Source of the DNA: Xiamenia xianingshaonis
GTDB lineage: Bacteria > Actinomycetota > Coriobacteriia > Coriobacteriales > Eggerthellaceae
Direction of reading: 5' to 3'
Assembly (NCBI RefSeq): GCF_017945865.1
Contig: NZ_CP072829.1
Span: 496,001-560,000, forward strand
DNA length: 64,000 nucleotides
In this document: in pieces, positions 25,976 through 39,300 of the stretch
Layout: each line of letters opens with the position of its first letter
Numbering within the stretch: the first letter of the stretch is position 1
The notes under the pieces: model-generated
Databases searched by the model: none
The model's input: only the letters and a program-made list of their open reading frames with translations
What the model was told of the DNA's origin: nothing
Program-made: the position numbers and the translations under genes

Positions 25976-26599
25976 ATGATGAAGAGAGCGAAAAAGGCAT
26001 CAGCGCGCATCGGCGTCCTTGCGGGCGCGGCGGGCGCGGTTGCTGCCTTCCCAACGCTCGCGTTTGCGGAGCAGGCGGAAGCTGAGGCGTCAGGCGGCAT
26101 CAACGTCATCCTGCCTGACATGCTGGAGTTCATCCCCATGCTCGTCGCCTTCATCGTGTTGGCCATCATTCTGTGGAAGTTCGGCTGGCCCATGTTTGAA
26201 AACATGCTGGTCAAGCGCGAGCAGACCATCAAGAATGATCTTGAGAAGGCTGAACGTGATCGCATCGAAAGCGAGCAAATTCTAAGCGACTACAAGCGTC
26301 AGCTCGACGACGCGAAGAACCAGGCGGCGCAGATCGTGGCGGACGCCAAGCAGACCGGCGAAGGCGTGCGCGCCGACCTCACGGCCAAGGCGAAGGACGA
26401 GTCCGCCGCCCTGATCGAGAAGGCGCATGCGACCATCGAGGCCGACAAGAAGACGGCCGTCGCGGAGCTGCAGGCTTCGGTCGCCGACACCGCGGTCGCC
26501 GTCGCGTCGCGCATCATCGGCCAGGATCTGTCTGACGACGAACACCGCGCCATCATCGCGCGCTACGTGAGTGAGGCGGGCAGTTTCAATGCCAACTAA
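25976..26599 (+). CDS. atpF: F1Fo ATP synthase subunit b with N-terminal signal-like extension
   Basis: This is the peripheral stalk subunit, 207 residues. A membrane helix lies around residues 46-66, followed by a long charged coiled coil with the usual heptad pattern (DLEKAERDRIESEQILSDY and onward). It has an additional N-terminal segment of about 31 residues, basic then hydrophobic and ending AFA before EQAEAE, which looks like a cleavable signal peptide. Most b subunits begin directly with the membrane helix. The start has AAAGGAGGTTAC upstream; ATG 25976 or 25979 are equivalent choices. It overlaps atpH by 11 bases. Confidence 0.95.
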   Translation: MMKRAKKASARIGVLAGAAGAVAAFPTLAFAEQAEAEASGGINVILPDMLEFIPMLVAFIVLAIILWKFGWPMFENMLVKREQTIKNDLEKAERDRIESEQILSDYKRQLDDAKNQAAQIVADAKQTGEGVRADLTAKAKDESAALIEKAHATIEADKKTAVAELQASVADTAVAVASRIIGQDLSDDEHRAIIARYVSEAGSFNAN

Positions 26600-27152
26600 A
26601 CGCGAACTTGCCCGAGAGACCGTCGCCACCTACGCATCCTTCCTCGTTGACGGAGCGAACGAGGCTGGCGGCCAGCAGTGCGCCGTCGACGTGCGCAACC
26701 AGCTGGCGAACATCTTGCGCATTTCGCGTTCCAATCTCGATCTTGCCACGGCCTTGAACGAGGAAAGCGCCTATACGCCCGAGCAGAAGGGTGAGATCGT
26801 CCGAAACGTGTTCGTGGACGCCAACCCGGTCCTGAAAGAGGTGCTCGCCGTCATGGCCGAGCGTGGGGACTATGCGTTGCTGTCGCGCGTATGGGCCAGC
26901 TACACCGAGCAGCTCGAGAAGAAGCTGAACGTGACCGTCGTCGACGTCACCACCGTGGTGCCGCTTGACGACGCGCTGCGCGAGCAGATCATCAACAAAA
27001 CCAAAGCCGATCTGGGCACCGACGTTGTGCTGAACGAGAAGATCGACAAGTCAATCATTGGCGGCATCGTAATGAGCGCGAACGGCCGACGCATCGATGC
27101 AAGCGTTGCGTCCCAGCTCGAACACGCTCGCAACGTGCTCAAAGAATCGTAG
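26589..27152 (+). CDS. atpH: F1Fo ATP synthase subunit delta
   Basis: This is the stator subunit that ties the b stalk to the top of the alpha3beta3 head. The 187-residue chain has the helical N-terminal domain (RELARETVATYASFLVD) and the C-terminal block VVPLDDALREQIINKTKADLG and IDKSIIGGIVMSANGRRIDASV typical of the family. ATG 26589 is chosen, with GTGAGGCGGG upstream; it lies inside the end of atpF, so translation is coupled. Confidence 0.95.
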   Translation: MPTKRELARETVATYASFLVDGANEAGGQQCAVDVRNQLANILRISRSNLDLATALNEESAYTPEQKGEIVRNVFVDANPVLKEVLAVMAERGDYALLSRVWASYTEQLEKKLNVTVVDVTTVVPLDDALREQIINKTKADLGTDVVLNEKIDKSIIGGIVMSANGRRIDASVASQLEHARNVLKES

Positions 27153-27171
27153 AAGATGGAGGTGAATGCTA

Positions 27172-28737
<1,566 letters not shown>

Positions 28738-28749
28738 GGTAGGTAGATC

Positions 28750-29658
28750 ATGCCCAACCTTCACGATATCGAACGGCGCATCAACTCCGTCTCCTCGACG
28801 AAGCAGATCACGCGTACCATGCAGATGGTGGCTGCCGCCAAGATCCGCAAGGCAAGCGAGCGGGTTTTGGCTGCCACGCCGTACTCTGAGTCCATGGTCG
28901 AAATGCTGGCCAATGTCGCCAAACGTGTAGGTGGCTCCGAGAACGCGCTTCTGCGCAAGCACGACGAGGTCAAACACGTCCTTTTGATTGCAGTGGTGTC
29001 CGACCGCGGCCTTGCGGGCGGCTTCAACAGCAACGTGCTGCGCCGTGTGGAGCGCCTCATGCAGGAGAAGCGGGCTGGCGGTGCCGAGGTCTCGCTCGTG
29101 GCATGCGGGAAGAAGGCCATCGGGTATTTCACCTATCGCAAGGTGGATCCGGTGCTGAGCTTCCCGGGCCTGTCGGCCGACCCGACGGTGGAAGAGGCGG
29201 CGTCTGTGGCCGCGTACGCCATCGACGGCTACACGCAGGGCGACATCGACGAGGTCATCGTGGTGTACAACCACGCGAAGAACGCTGCCGAGCAGACGCT
29301 TCGCGAAGAGGTCGTGCTCCCGGTGGACACCGATGCGCTCGAGGCCGAACTGGCGGCGGACGGCGTGGTCGAGGAAGCGGCGGAGCAGAAGCTCGAAGGC
29401 GACGTCATTTTCGAGCCGAACGCTGCGGCCGTGCTCGACCGGCTGCTTCCCAGCTACGTGCGCACGACGCTCTACCATGCGCTCATCGACTCGGCGGCCG
29501 CCGAGCAGGGCGCACGTCGCAACGCCATGATGTCGGCAACCGACAACGCCACTGAAATGGTTGAAACGCTGACCAGACTGTATAACCGCGTACGCCAGGG
29601 CGCTATCACGACCGAGATTTCGGAAATCGTCGGTGGCGCAGCTGCTTTGGAGGAATAA
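28750..29658 (+). CDS. atpG: F1Fo ATP synthase subunit gamma
   Basis: This is the central rotor shaft of F1 (302 residues). The N-terminal block IERRINSVSSTKQITRTMQMVAA is the conserved coiled-coil start, and the C-terminal block MMSATDNATEMVETLTRLYNRVRQGAITTEI is the other half of the shaft. The middle shows DRGLAGGFNSNVLR. Its stop is directly followed by the atpD start. Confidence 0.96.
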   Translation: MPNLHDIERRINSVSSTKQITRTMQMVAAAKIRKASERVLAATPYSESMVEMLANVAKRVGGSENALLRKHDEVKHVLLIAVVSDRGLAGGFNSNVLRRVERLMQEKRAGGAEVSLVACGKKAIGYFTYRKVDPVLSFPGLSADPTVEEAASVAAYAIDGYTQGDIDEVIVVYNHAKNAAEQTLREEVVLPVDTDALEAELAADGVVEEAAEQKLEGDVIFEPNAAAVLDRLLPSYVRTTLYHALIDSAAAEQGARRNAMMSATDNATEMVETLTRLYNRVRQGAITTEISEIVGGAAALEE

Positions 29659-31109
<1,451 letters not shown>

Positions 31110-31110
<1 letters not shown>

Positions 31111-31520
31111 TGGCTGCCTACCAATGCGACATCGTCACGCCTGAGGCTCAGCTGTATTCCAGCGAGGCTGAAATGGTGGTCGTGCCGGGCGTCGAAGGCG
31201 AAATGGGCTTTTTGAAGGGCCATGAGCCTTTGGTGTCGGCGCTGGCCGACGGCGATGTGCGCATCAAGAACCCGGGCAGCGACGAGGTTACCCACATCGT
31301 CGTGCAGGGCGGCTATGTACAGGTGTCCGGCCACAAGGTCATCATCTTGGCCGACCGTGCCAAGGCGAAGGCCGACATCGACGTGGCCGATGCCAAAGCC
31401 AAGCTCGCTGACGTCGAAGCGAAGCTTGCGGGCATGAGCGCCGAAGAAGCCGCCAAGACCACGCTTCCTGCCGACAAGGCGTGGTACGAGGTGCTTGTCA
31501 AGGTGGCCCAGGCCGCCTAA
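31110..31520 (+). CDS. atpC: F1Fo ATP synthase subunit epsilon
   Basis: This is the rotor subunit that regulates ATP hydrolysis (136 residues). The N-terminal beta-sandwich carries CDIVTPEAQLYSSEAEMVVV and GEMGFLKGHEPLVSAL. The C-terminal part is helical (ADAKAKLADVEAKLAGMSAEE) and ends without extension. It is the last gene of the operon and is followed 57 bases later by a terminator. Confidence 0.95.
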
Positions 31521-31577
31521 CCGCCAGCGGCTTCGACGCCGTTTGGCAACGCAATGGCGGACGACGCCGCTAGTTTG

Positions 31578-31610
31578 AAGGGAGGGCTCCCGCGGGGGTC
31601 CTCCCTTTTG
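31578..31610 (+). terminator. Intrinsic terminator of the ATP synthase operon
   Basis: AAGGGAGG (31578-31585) pairs with CCTCCCTT (31600-31607), with an inner GC-rich region that extends the stem, followed by TTG. It is placed at the end of the atp operon. Confidence 0.8.
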
Positions 31611-31613
31611 TGT

Positions 31614-31675
31614 GCTGGCCGACGGGGCGGATTAGCTGGCAGAGCGTGGCTGGCCGACGGGGCGGATTAGCTGGC
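31614..31675. repeat. Tandem direct repeat, 27 bp unit with 35 bp period
   Basis: A 27-base sequence beginning GCTGGCCGACGGGGCGG and ending ATTAGCTGGC occurs twice without mismatch, at 31614-31640 and 31649-31675, separated by eight bases. It lies in the non-coding gap between the atp terminator and dnaE. Only two units are present. Confidence 0.85.
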
Positions 31676-31821
31676 GGGAGGCGCCAGACTGCGGCTGACC
31701 GACGTGTGCAAGCGCTGGAAGCCCTGCTCGCCTGAGGCGATTCTGTCTCTGGCGCCGCGGGCGCCTCCTGTATTCTCCCGTCGATCTCCATAGGATGTTC
31801 GAAGCGCTTTTGCGTGGTTGC

Positions 31822-31830
31822 TGGTATCAT
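31822..31830 (+). promoter_or_regulatory. Candidate extended -10 promoter for dnaE
   Basis: TGGTATCAT is an extended -10 element about 95 bases before the dnaE start. No clear -35 box. The rest of the 405-base gap (31521-31925) holds the atp terminator and the tandem repeat and no gene. Confidence 0.4.
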
Positions 31831-31925
31831 AAAGTCCGAAAACCGACGACGCGAACCGCACCGACGCAGCTTCAGCATACCACGTGCGCGCTTTTCCAAC
31901 ACGCTTCAGAGATCGAGGCTTGCCC

Positions 31926-34900
31926 ATGGCTTTTGTTCACCTGCACAACCACACGGAGTATTCTCTGCTTGACGGCGCCACCCACATCAAGGACATGGTG
32001 CGGCGCGCGGCCGAGCTCAAGATGCCGGCCGTCGCCGTCACCGACCACGGCGTCATGTCCGGCGTGCCGGAGCTTTCCGACGCCTGCGACGCCGTCGAGA
32101 AGGAAACGGGCTTTCGCGTCAAGCCTATCTACGGCTGCGAGGTGTATTTCACCACCGACGAGACGCTGTCCACCTCCACCAAGCCGCGCCTGTACCACCT
32201 GCTGCTGCTCGCGAAGACCAACGAGGGCTACCACAACCTGTTGCGCCTGGTCAGCGAGTCGCACGTCAGCAACTTCTACTACAAGCCGCGCACGACGTTT
32301 TCCATGCTGCAAAAATACGGCAAGGGCATGATCTGCTCGTCGGCGTGCATCGCGGGCATCATTCCGCGCCTGCTCGACAACGGGCAGTTCAACGAAGCCG
32401 TGGAATGGGCGCAGAAGTTCGCGAGCTGCTTCGATCCGGGCGACTTCTACATCGAACTGCAAAACCAGGGCATCCGCACCGACGGCGGCTATACGCAAGC
32501 CGAAATGAACCGCCTGCTCACCCAGGTGGCGCAAGCGGCCGGCGTGAAGACCATCGCCACGAACGACTTCCACTACCTCACGCGCGAAGACGCTCGCAGC
32601 CAAGACATCATGCTGTGCATCGGCACGGGTTCCATCCTCAACGACACGAACCGCATGCGCTTCGAGAACGACCAGTTCTACATGAAGACCGAAGAGGAAA
32701 TGCGCGAGGCGCTGGCAGAGTTTCCCGAGGCGTGCGACACGACCGTCGAAGTGGCTGAAAAGTGTAACGTCGTGCTGGAGCGCGACTCCATTCTGCCGCG
32801 CTTCCCGCTGCCGGAAGGCGAAACGGAAGAAAGCTGGTTCCGCAAGCGCGTGCAGGAAGGCCTTGAGCGTCGCTATGGCACTCCGGTGCCGCAGGACGCG
32901 CAGGAACGCGCCGACTACGAGATGTCGGTCATCATCCAGCAAGGCTTTCCGGCGTACTTCCTCATTGTGCAGGAATACATCGAATGGGCCCGCAGCCAGG
33001 GCATCGGCGTCGGTCCGGGCCGCGGCAGCGCGGCAGGCGCCATCGTGGCCTACGCGATGGGCATCACCGACCTCGACCCGCTCACCAACGGCCTGCTGTT
33101 CGAACGCTTCCTGTCGCCCGAGCGCGTGGAGATGCCCGATATCGACGTCGACTTCGAGGACGAGCGGCGCGGCGAAGTCATCGAGCACATCAAGGAGGTC
33201 TACGGCGAGGACCACGTGTCCGGCGTCATCACCTTCGGCACGTTGCAGGCGAAAAACGCCGTGCGCGACGCGGCGCGCGTGCTCGACTACCCCTATGGCG
33301 TGGGCGACCGCATCTGCAAGATGATCGGCGACGAGCTGGGCATCACCATCGACAAGGCGCTTGCCACCAACCCTGACCTGAAGAAGGCCTACGAAACCGA
33401 AGAGGACGTGCGGCAGGTCATCGACGCCGCGAAGTCCATCGAAGGCCACGTGCGCGGCGAGGGCGTGCACGCGTGCGCCACCATCATCTGCCGCGACCCC
33501 ATGTCCGACCACGTGCCCATGAAGCGCGACACCAAAGGCGGCATGATCATCACCCAGTACGACGGCCACTACACGCCTGACCTGGGCCTGCTCAAGATGG
33601 ACTTCTTGGGCCTGCGCACGCTGGGCGTGCTGTCGCGGGCGTGTCGCAACATCGAAGAGCGCTACGGCACGAAGGTCGTCCCCGAAGAGATTCCCACCGA
33701 CGACGCGAAGGCGTTCGAGCTCATGCAGTCCGGCAACATGGACGGCCTGTTCCAGGTGGAAGGGTCGCTCTATGTCAGCCTTTTCGCCCGCCTGCCACCC
33801 ACGCGCTTCTCCGACGTCGTCGCATCCATCGCGCTCAATCGTCCCGGCCCGCTGGAATCGGGCATGGTGGAAGACTACATCAAGGTGGCCAGCGGCAAGA
33901 CGGCCATCCATTACTACGACGAGCGTCTGCGCCCCATCCTGGAAGAAACGTTCGGCACCATGGTCTACCAGGAACAGATCATGCAGATCTCCATGGCCAT
34001 GTCGGGCTTTTCCGCCGGCAAGGCCGACAAGCTGCGCAAGGCCATGGGCAAAAAGAAGCTCGACGTCATGCGCGCGCTGCAGGAAGACTGGAACACCGGC
34101 GCGGTCGAAAACGGCTTCTCGCTGGAAATCGCGAAGAAGATCTGGGAAGACGCCGAGAAGTTCGCGAAGTACGCGTTCAACAAGTCGCATTCTGCCGCCT
34201 ATGCCATTCTGGTCATGCGCACGGCGTACCTGAAGGCGCATTACCCCAACGAATACATGGCCGCCGTGCTGTCCAGCTACATGGGCAACACCGACCGGCT
34301 CATCCGCTACATCGCCAGCTGCAACCACAACGGCACGCCGGTGCTGCCGCCGGACATCAACTCGTCCAACGCCGAATTCACGCCGGTCGACGAGGGCATT
34401 CGCTTCGGCCTGGTCGGCGTGCGCGGGGTGGGGCGCAACGTGGCCGAGGCCATCATCGAGGAGCGCGAGAAAAACGGGCCCTACACGAGCCTGCACGACT
34501 TCGTGAACCGCGTGGACTGGAAGTGCTACAACCGCAAGACCCTGGAAGCGCTCATCAAGGGCGGCGCGTTCGATTCGACGGGCTACACGCGCAAGCAGCT
34601 CATGTACTTCGTGGACGAAACGGGCCTGCTCGAAGGCGCGGCAAAGCGCCAGAAGGACCGCGACGCGGGGCAGGTGTCCATGTTCGACCTGTTCGCCGAC
34701 GTGGAAGACTCTGGCTTCGAAGAAGACGTGCCGGCGCCTGACGGCATCGAGTGGCCGAAACGGCAGCTGCTGTCGTTCGAGAAAGAGATCATGAAGATCT
34801 ACGTGTCGGACCATCCGCTGCGGCCCTACGAGGACTACATCGCGAAGCTGACGCGCTATTCGATCGGCGACCTGGCGGAACGCGACAAGGAAATCAAGTC

Positions 34901-35387
34901 GGCCACGTTCGTCGGCATGATATCGACCGTGGTCACGAAGTTGACGAAGCGCGGCACGAAGATGGCGAACTTCTCGTTGGAGGACACGACGGGCTCGGTC
35001 GAGTGCATCTGCTTCAAATACGAGGACTACGCCGACGCCATCGTCGAGGACGCCATCGTGAAGGTCAAGGGCAAGTTTGAATGCACCGACCGCGGCAACC
35101 AGATCATGGCGTTTGAGGTAGAGGCGCTGGAGCTGTCCGAAGAGGACGCCGGCCCTCACTACTTCGAGCTGCGCGTGCCGCCGGAGCAGATGGACCAGAA
35201 CACGTCGCTGAGGCTGCAGCGCATTTTGAAGTCGTATCCGGGACGCGACGGCGTGGTGCTGTTCGTGCACCAGCCCGACGGCCACAAGTTGCGGGCCGAA
35301 CTGCCGGTGCGGGTCGATTCGGGCAACACCGTTTTGCGCAGCGAGCTGTTGGAGCTGTTCGGAGGGCCGGTGTGGAAGGCGTCGTAA
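31926..35387 (+). CDS. dnaE: DNA polymerase III subunit alpha
   Basis: This is the replicative polymerase catalytic subunit (1153 residues). The N-terminal PHP domain starts FVHLHNHTEYSLLDGA and has AVTDHGVMSG. The polymerase core includes GVGPGRGSAAGAIVAY and the catalytic aspartates in PDIDVDFED (about residue 400). The helix-hairpin-helix region follows. An OB domain lies near residues 995-1070 (FVGMISTVVTKL and NFSLEDTTGSVECICF). It is a DnaE1-type enzyme: there is no exonuclease insertion as in PolC. The ATG at 31926 matches the PHP start. It overlaps truA by 16 bases. Confidence 0.97.
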   Translation: MAFVHLHNHTEYSLLDGATHIKDMVRRAAELKMPAVAVTDHGVMSGVPELSDACDAVEKETGFRVKPIYGCEVYFTTDETLSTSTKPRLYHLLLLAKTNEGYHNLLRLVSESHVSNFYYKPRTTFSMLQKYGKGMICSSACIAGIIPRLLDNGQFNEAVEWAQKFASCFDPGDFYIELQNQGIRTDGGYTQAEMNRLLTQVAQAAGVKTIATNDFHYLTREDARSQDIMLCIGTGSILNDTNRMRFENDQFYMKTEEEMREALAEFPEACDTTVEVAEKCNVVLERDSILPRFPLPEGETEESWFRKRVQEGLERRYGTPVPQDAQERADYEMSVIIQQGFPAYFLIVQEYIEWARSQGIGVGPGRGSAAGAIVAYAMGITDLDPLTNGLLFERFLSPERVEMPDIDVDFEDERRGEVIEHIKEVYGEDHVSGVITFGTLQAKNAVRDAARVLDYPYGVGDRICKMIGDELGITIDKALATNPDLKKAYETEEDVRQVIDAAKSIEGHVRGEGVHACATIICRDPMSDHVPMKRDTKGGMIITQYDGHYTPDLGLLKMDFLGLRTLGVLSRACRNIEERYGTKVVPEEIPTDDAKAFELMQSGNMDGLFQVEGSLYVSLFARLPPTRFSDVVASIALNRPGPLESGMVEDYIKVASGKTAIHYYDERLRPILEETFGTMVYQEQIMQISMAMSGFSAGKADKLRKAMGKKKLDVMRALQEDWNTGAVENGFSLEIAKKIWEDAEKFAKYAFNKSHSAAYAILVMRTAYLKAHYPNEYMAAVLSSYMGNTDRLIRYIASCNHNGTPVLPPDINSSNAEFTPVDEGIRFGLVGVRGVGRNVAEAIIEEREKNGPYTSLHDFVNRVDWKCYNRKTLEALIKGGAFDSTGYTRKQLMYFVDETGLLEGAAKRQKDRDAGQVSMFDLFADVEDSGFEEDVPAPDGIEWPKRQLLSFEKEIMKIYVSDHPLRPYEDYIAKLTRYSIGDLAERDKEIKSATFVGMISTVVTKLTKRGTKMANFSLEDTTGSVECICFKYEDYADAIVEDAIVKVKGKFECTDRGNQIMAFEVEALELSEEDAGPHYFELRVPPEQMDQNTSLRLQRILKSYPGRDGVVLFVHQPDGHKLRAELPVRVDSGNTVLRSELLELFGGPVWKAS

Positions 35388-36142
35388 CGCTGGCGGCGCA
35401 CGTTGCCTACCACGGGGCGCCGTTTGCGGGCTTTGCGCGGCAACCGGGGCAAAAAACGGTGCAGGGCGAACTGGAACGCGCCTTGGCCACCGTGTTTCGC
35501 GAAGAGGTTCTTACGACGTGCGCCGGCCGCACCGACGCCGGCGTGCACGCGCGGGGGCAGGTGGTCAGCTTCGACGTGGCCGAGGTTCTCGTGCGCGACC
35601 GCACGCCGGAAAGCCTGCGGCGCTCGCTCAACGCGCTGACCGACGAGGCCGTCGTCGTGCGGTCGGTCGAGCGCACGCGGCCGGGGTTTTCGGCCCGCTT
35701 CGACGCGCAGGCCCGCGAGTACCGCTATTTCATCGCGACGGGCGACACGCCGCCGCTGTTCATGCGCGAGTTTTCGTGGTTCGTCAGCCGTCCGCTCGAC
35801 GTGGACGCCATGCGGCGCGGTGCGGCGTACCTCATAGGAGAGCACGATTTCAAGAGCTTTTGCACGGCGGCGTCGGCGGTCGGCAAGCCCACGTGCCGCT
35901 TCGTCGAGTCCATCGACTTTGCGGCCCAGGAAGTCATGGGCGAGCCGGTGCTGGTCATGACCATCGTCGGCAACGCGTTTTTGCATTCGATGGTGCGCAC
36001 CATCATGGGAACGCTCATGATGGTGGGGCGGGGCCTGCGCGAGCCGGCGTGGGTGGAGCGTGTGCTCGATGCGAAACAGAGATGTGCAGCTGGTGAAAAC
36101 GCTCCAGCCCAGGGCCTTGTGTTTTGGGCGGTCCGGTACTGA
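35372..36142 (+). CDS. truA: tRNA pseudouridine(38-40) synthase
   Basis: This enzyme isomerises uridines 38, 39 and 40 in the tRNA anticodon stem. The 256-residue chain has VAYHGAPFAGFARQPGQKTVQGELE, the catalytic aspartate in CAGRTDAGVHARGQV (Asp55) and the C-terminal block FLHSMVRTIMGTLMMVGRG. The GTG start at 35372 follows CGGAGGG and lies inside the dnaE end, so the two genes are probably translated from one mRNA. Confidence 0.95.
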   Translation: MEGVVTLAAHVAYHGAPFAGFARQPGQKTVQGELERALATVFREEVLTTCAGRTDAGVHARGQVVSFDVAEVLVRDRTPESLRRSLNALTDEAVVVRSVERTRPGFSARFDAQAREYRYFIATGDTPPLFMREFSWFVSRPLDVDAMRRGAAYLIGEHDFKSFCTAASAVGKPTCRFVESIDFAAQEVMGEPVLVMTIVGNAFLHSMVRTIMGTLMMVGRGLREPAWVERVLDAKQRCAAGENAPAQGLVFWAVRY

Positions 36143-36144
36143 AA

Positions 36145-36153
36145 TGGTACAAT
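36145..36153 (+). promoter_or_regulatory. Candidate extended -10 promoter upstream of the Pro/Glu-rich protein gene
   Basis: TGGTACAAT lies directly after truA, with TTGGGC 18 bases upstream (36124-36129). It would give a leader of about 180 bases before ATG 36340. The leader also contains a small CCGTC/GACGG hairpin near 36188-36208. Confidence 0.4.
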
Positions 36154-36339
36154 AATCCATCCGTTATTCTCGGGAAAAGCTGATGAAAACCGTCATCTTT
36201 GGGAAGACGGACGGGCGCTCTGCGGCGCCTGAACATTGAAGCTGTGCGCCGAAACCGGGCCGTCTTGCTCTGGCGCAGCGCGTCGTGCGCTGCATGGGCG
36301 GGGCGTTCCGTGTCGGCGTTGCCCCAAAGGGAAGGTGCC

Positions 36340-39300
36340 ATGCTCGGAAGCAAGAAACGCCGCATAATCCAGCAAGCCGATACGCTCATTTCAATGATGG
36401 AAGACATGGACTCTCTGGCATGGGGGCGCGTGTTGACCATTTCGAAGAAGCTCATGGGAGATCCGACCCCGCGGGAAATCAAGGACATGGCCGACGAGCT
36501 GGCCTCCATCGCCCAGACGAACCTGTCGATGTTCTCGCGCATGGGCGTGGTGCCTATGACCGCGTCGAGCCCGGTGATGACCGAACTGCAGGCCGGCGCC
36601 CCGGCGGCGGAGCAGCCGGCGACGGAAAGCGCGGCGGCGCCGGAGGCTGCAGCGCCGGTTGAGCCGGCTGTGGCGGGTGCCGCCGTGCAAGCGGTCGCGC
36701 CTGCTGCTGCTCCGGCTGTTGTCGAGCCCGCTGCCGAGCCTGCTGCTGCGGTGGCGGCGGTCGCTCCGGCCGCCGTTGCTCCGGTTGCTGCCGAGCCTGC
36801 CGTTCCGGCTGTGCTGGATGCGACGACGCCTGCTGTTCCGATCACCGCCGAACCTGTTGCCGCTCCAGCGGCTGCGACGGCTCCGATGCCTGCGGTGACC
36901 TCAGTTGCTGCAGCCCCGGCTGCTGCCGCCGTCGCCGATTCGACCCCCTCGTCCGCCGCCCCGTCTTCTCCGCTCGGGCTGTCGTTCGAGATTCCCGGCA
37001 CCGCTTCGGTGCAAAACGCCGCTCCTGCGCCGGCTGTTGTGCAGCCGCCTGCTGACGAGGCTGTCCCCGCTCCTGCGCCGGCTCCGGCCGAGCCTTCCGT
37101 TTCCCCTGTTCAGCCGACGCCTGACCCGCAAGCCGTTCCTTTTGGCACCGTCGTTGCCGCTCCTGCGCCGGCCGGTCCGGTCGTTGAGGCCAAACCCTCG
37201 CTTATGCAGATGCACAAGCACCTTGGCGTCAACGAGGTGCATCACGTCACGCTGCCCTCGGGCGTCGAGGTCATCGAGGGAGGCCTGGTCGAAGACGTGC
37301 TCGAGCACCCCGAAAAGGCGCAAGAGCCGCTGACGCCGGTCACGCCCGCGCCCGAAAACCGCGTCGATCTGGAACTGAAAGACGCGTTGCAGGAAGATTT
37401 CGAGGTAGTAGTCGGCGGGTCGCGCAAGTGGACGTTCAGCCGTCGGCAGGAAGTGGCGGCCGAAAAAGAGGCCCGCAAGCGCAAGAAGAAGGAAAAGAAG
37501 CGCCGAGAGAAGCACAAGCTGCCCGTGCGCTCGCCCGAGGCAACGGTGAGCAAGCCGGTGTCAATGCCGCCGGTCATCGACATCACCCCTGATGAAAAGC
37601 CTACCTACACCATGCCGCCAGTCATCGACATCACGCCGGACGAGCCGCTTGAGCAGCCGGCGACTGCGGCAGGGCCGGCCGAACAGTCGATGGTTGCAGA
37701 GCCGGTTGCGCAGCCGGCGTCCGAACCGGAGCCGAAGCCGCAATTTCCTGTCGAACCCGAGCCGGAACCGGCTGGGTTTGAATCTGCATCAGGGTTTGCA
37801 CCGGTGTTTGAGCCGATCGAGCCGGAGCCTGCATCAGGGTTTGCCATCGATCTTGGGACTGAGCCCGAGCCGGTTCCGTACGTGTCAGAAACCGAAATTA
37901 CGGGCAAGCTTCCGATCATCGTCGTAGACGAGCCCGTGTGCCCCGAGGCGACCGCATCCGCCGATAAGCTGGATGAAGTTTCGGCCGAAACCCCAAGTGG
38001 GGCGCACGTCGGCTTTGGCGAGCCTGAGGTGACCAAGCCCGCATCGGAGCCGGTCGCAGAAGAGCAGCCTGTGCCGTCGCCGGAGTTCGAGGCGAAGCCC
38101 GCGGACGGTTTGGCTGAAACCGAACCAGCAGCGGAGGCGGAGCTGACGTCTGAGCCAGAGCCGGCACCCGAGCCGGCGTCTGAGCCGGAGCTGGAGGCAG
38201 GACCTGGGCTGGAGCCGGCGCCCAAGCCGGCGGCCGAGCCAACATTTGATCTCAAGCCAGAATCGAAGCCGGCGGCTGAATCGGAGCTGGAGTTCGAGCC
38301 GGTGCCGGCTCCTCAACCAGCGCCTGCGCCTGCGCCCAAGCCAGCACCAGCGCCCGAGCCAACACCGGTGCCCGCACCTGAGCCGACATCTGAGTTAGCG
38401 TCGGAGCACGAGCCAACGCCTGAGCCAGCGCCGGCGCCTAAGCCGATGCCAGCGCCAGCGCCCGAGCCGCCAGCGGCGCCGGAATACAAGCCAGCGCCAG
38501 TGTCTGAGCCGTCAGCGGAATGCAAGCCCAGGCAGGAGCCGCCAGCGGCACCGGTACCTCAACCAGTGCCAGCGTCCAAGCCAGCACCAACGCCTGAGCT
38601 GAAACCGGCGCCTCAACCGACGTCCAAGCCGACACCAGCGCCTCAACCAGCACCAGTGCCGAAGCCGCCAGCGGCGCCCGAACCGGTACCTGCGCCGGTG
38701 GTCGAACCAGCGTCGGCGGACGAGCATGACCCCGCAGCGGCTGCCGCGCAGGAATCGGAGCCAAAGCCTGAACCGGAGTCCGACCCCAAGCCGGAAGCGG
38801 CGGCAGAGCCTGAGCCGACCCCCGAATCCGAGTCCGAGCCCCAACCGCCGGCGACTTCCGCTGCGCACGCCGCGCCTGAAAGCCTGCTCACGTTCGTGGA
38901 GAGCATCAAGGCGCAGCGCGTCGACGAACCTGCGCCGCAGGACCAGCCGCGCGTGAGGGAAGGCCTTTCGTTCGACCTGTCGAAGCTCGGCACGACCGAG
39001 GCGTTTGACGAAGAGCAGGCGCCCGCCTCTCGGGAGTTCCACGAAATCCCGCTGAGCTTTTCCGATCCTGCCGCTGACCAGGCGCAAGAGGCCGAGGCAG
39101 CCGAGGCGAGCGACTCTGAGGCGGCTGTCGTTGAAGCTGCGGCCGCGCCGTCCGACGGCCAGGAAAAGCAGGGCGTCGGCGGCTGGTTCGCGCGGCGCAA
39201 GGCGAAGAAGAACCGCCAGGGCAAGCATGCCAAAGACGAGGCGGCCGAAGCGGCTGCCGCGAAGGAAGCCGAAGAGCGCGAAGCCGCTGCGGCAGCAGCT

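Noticed and set aside
31614-31675. Tandem repeat considered as a CRISPR remnant
   Set aside because: Only two units with an eight-base gap, and no cas genes in the window.
31872-35285. Minus-strand open frame of about 1137 codons
   Set aside because: Antisense shadow of dnaE.
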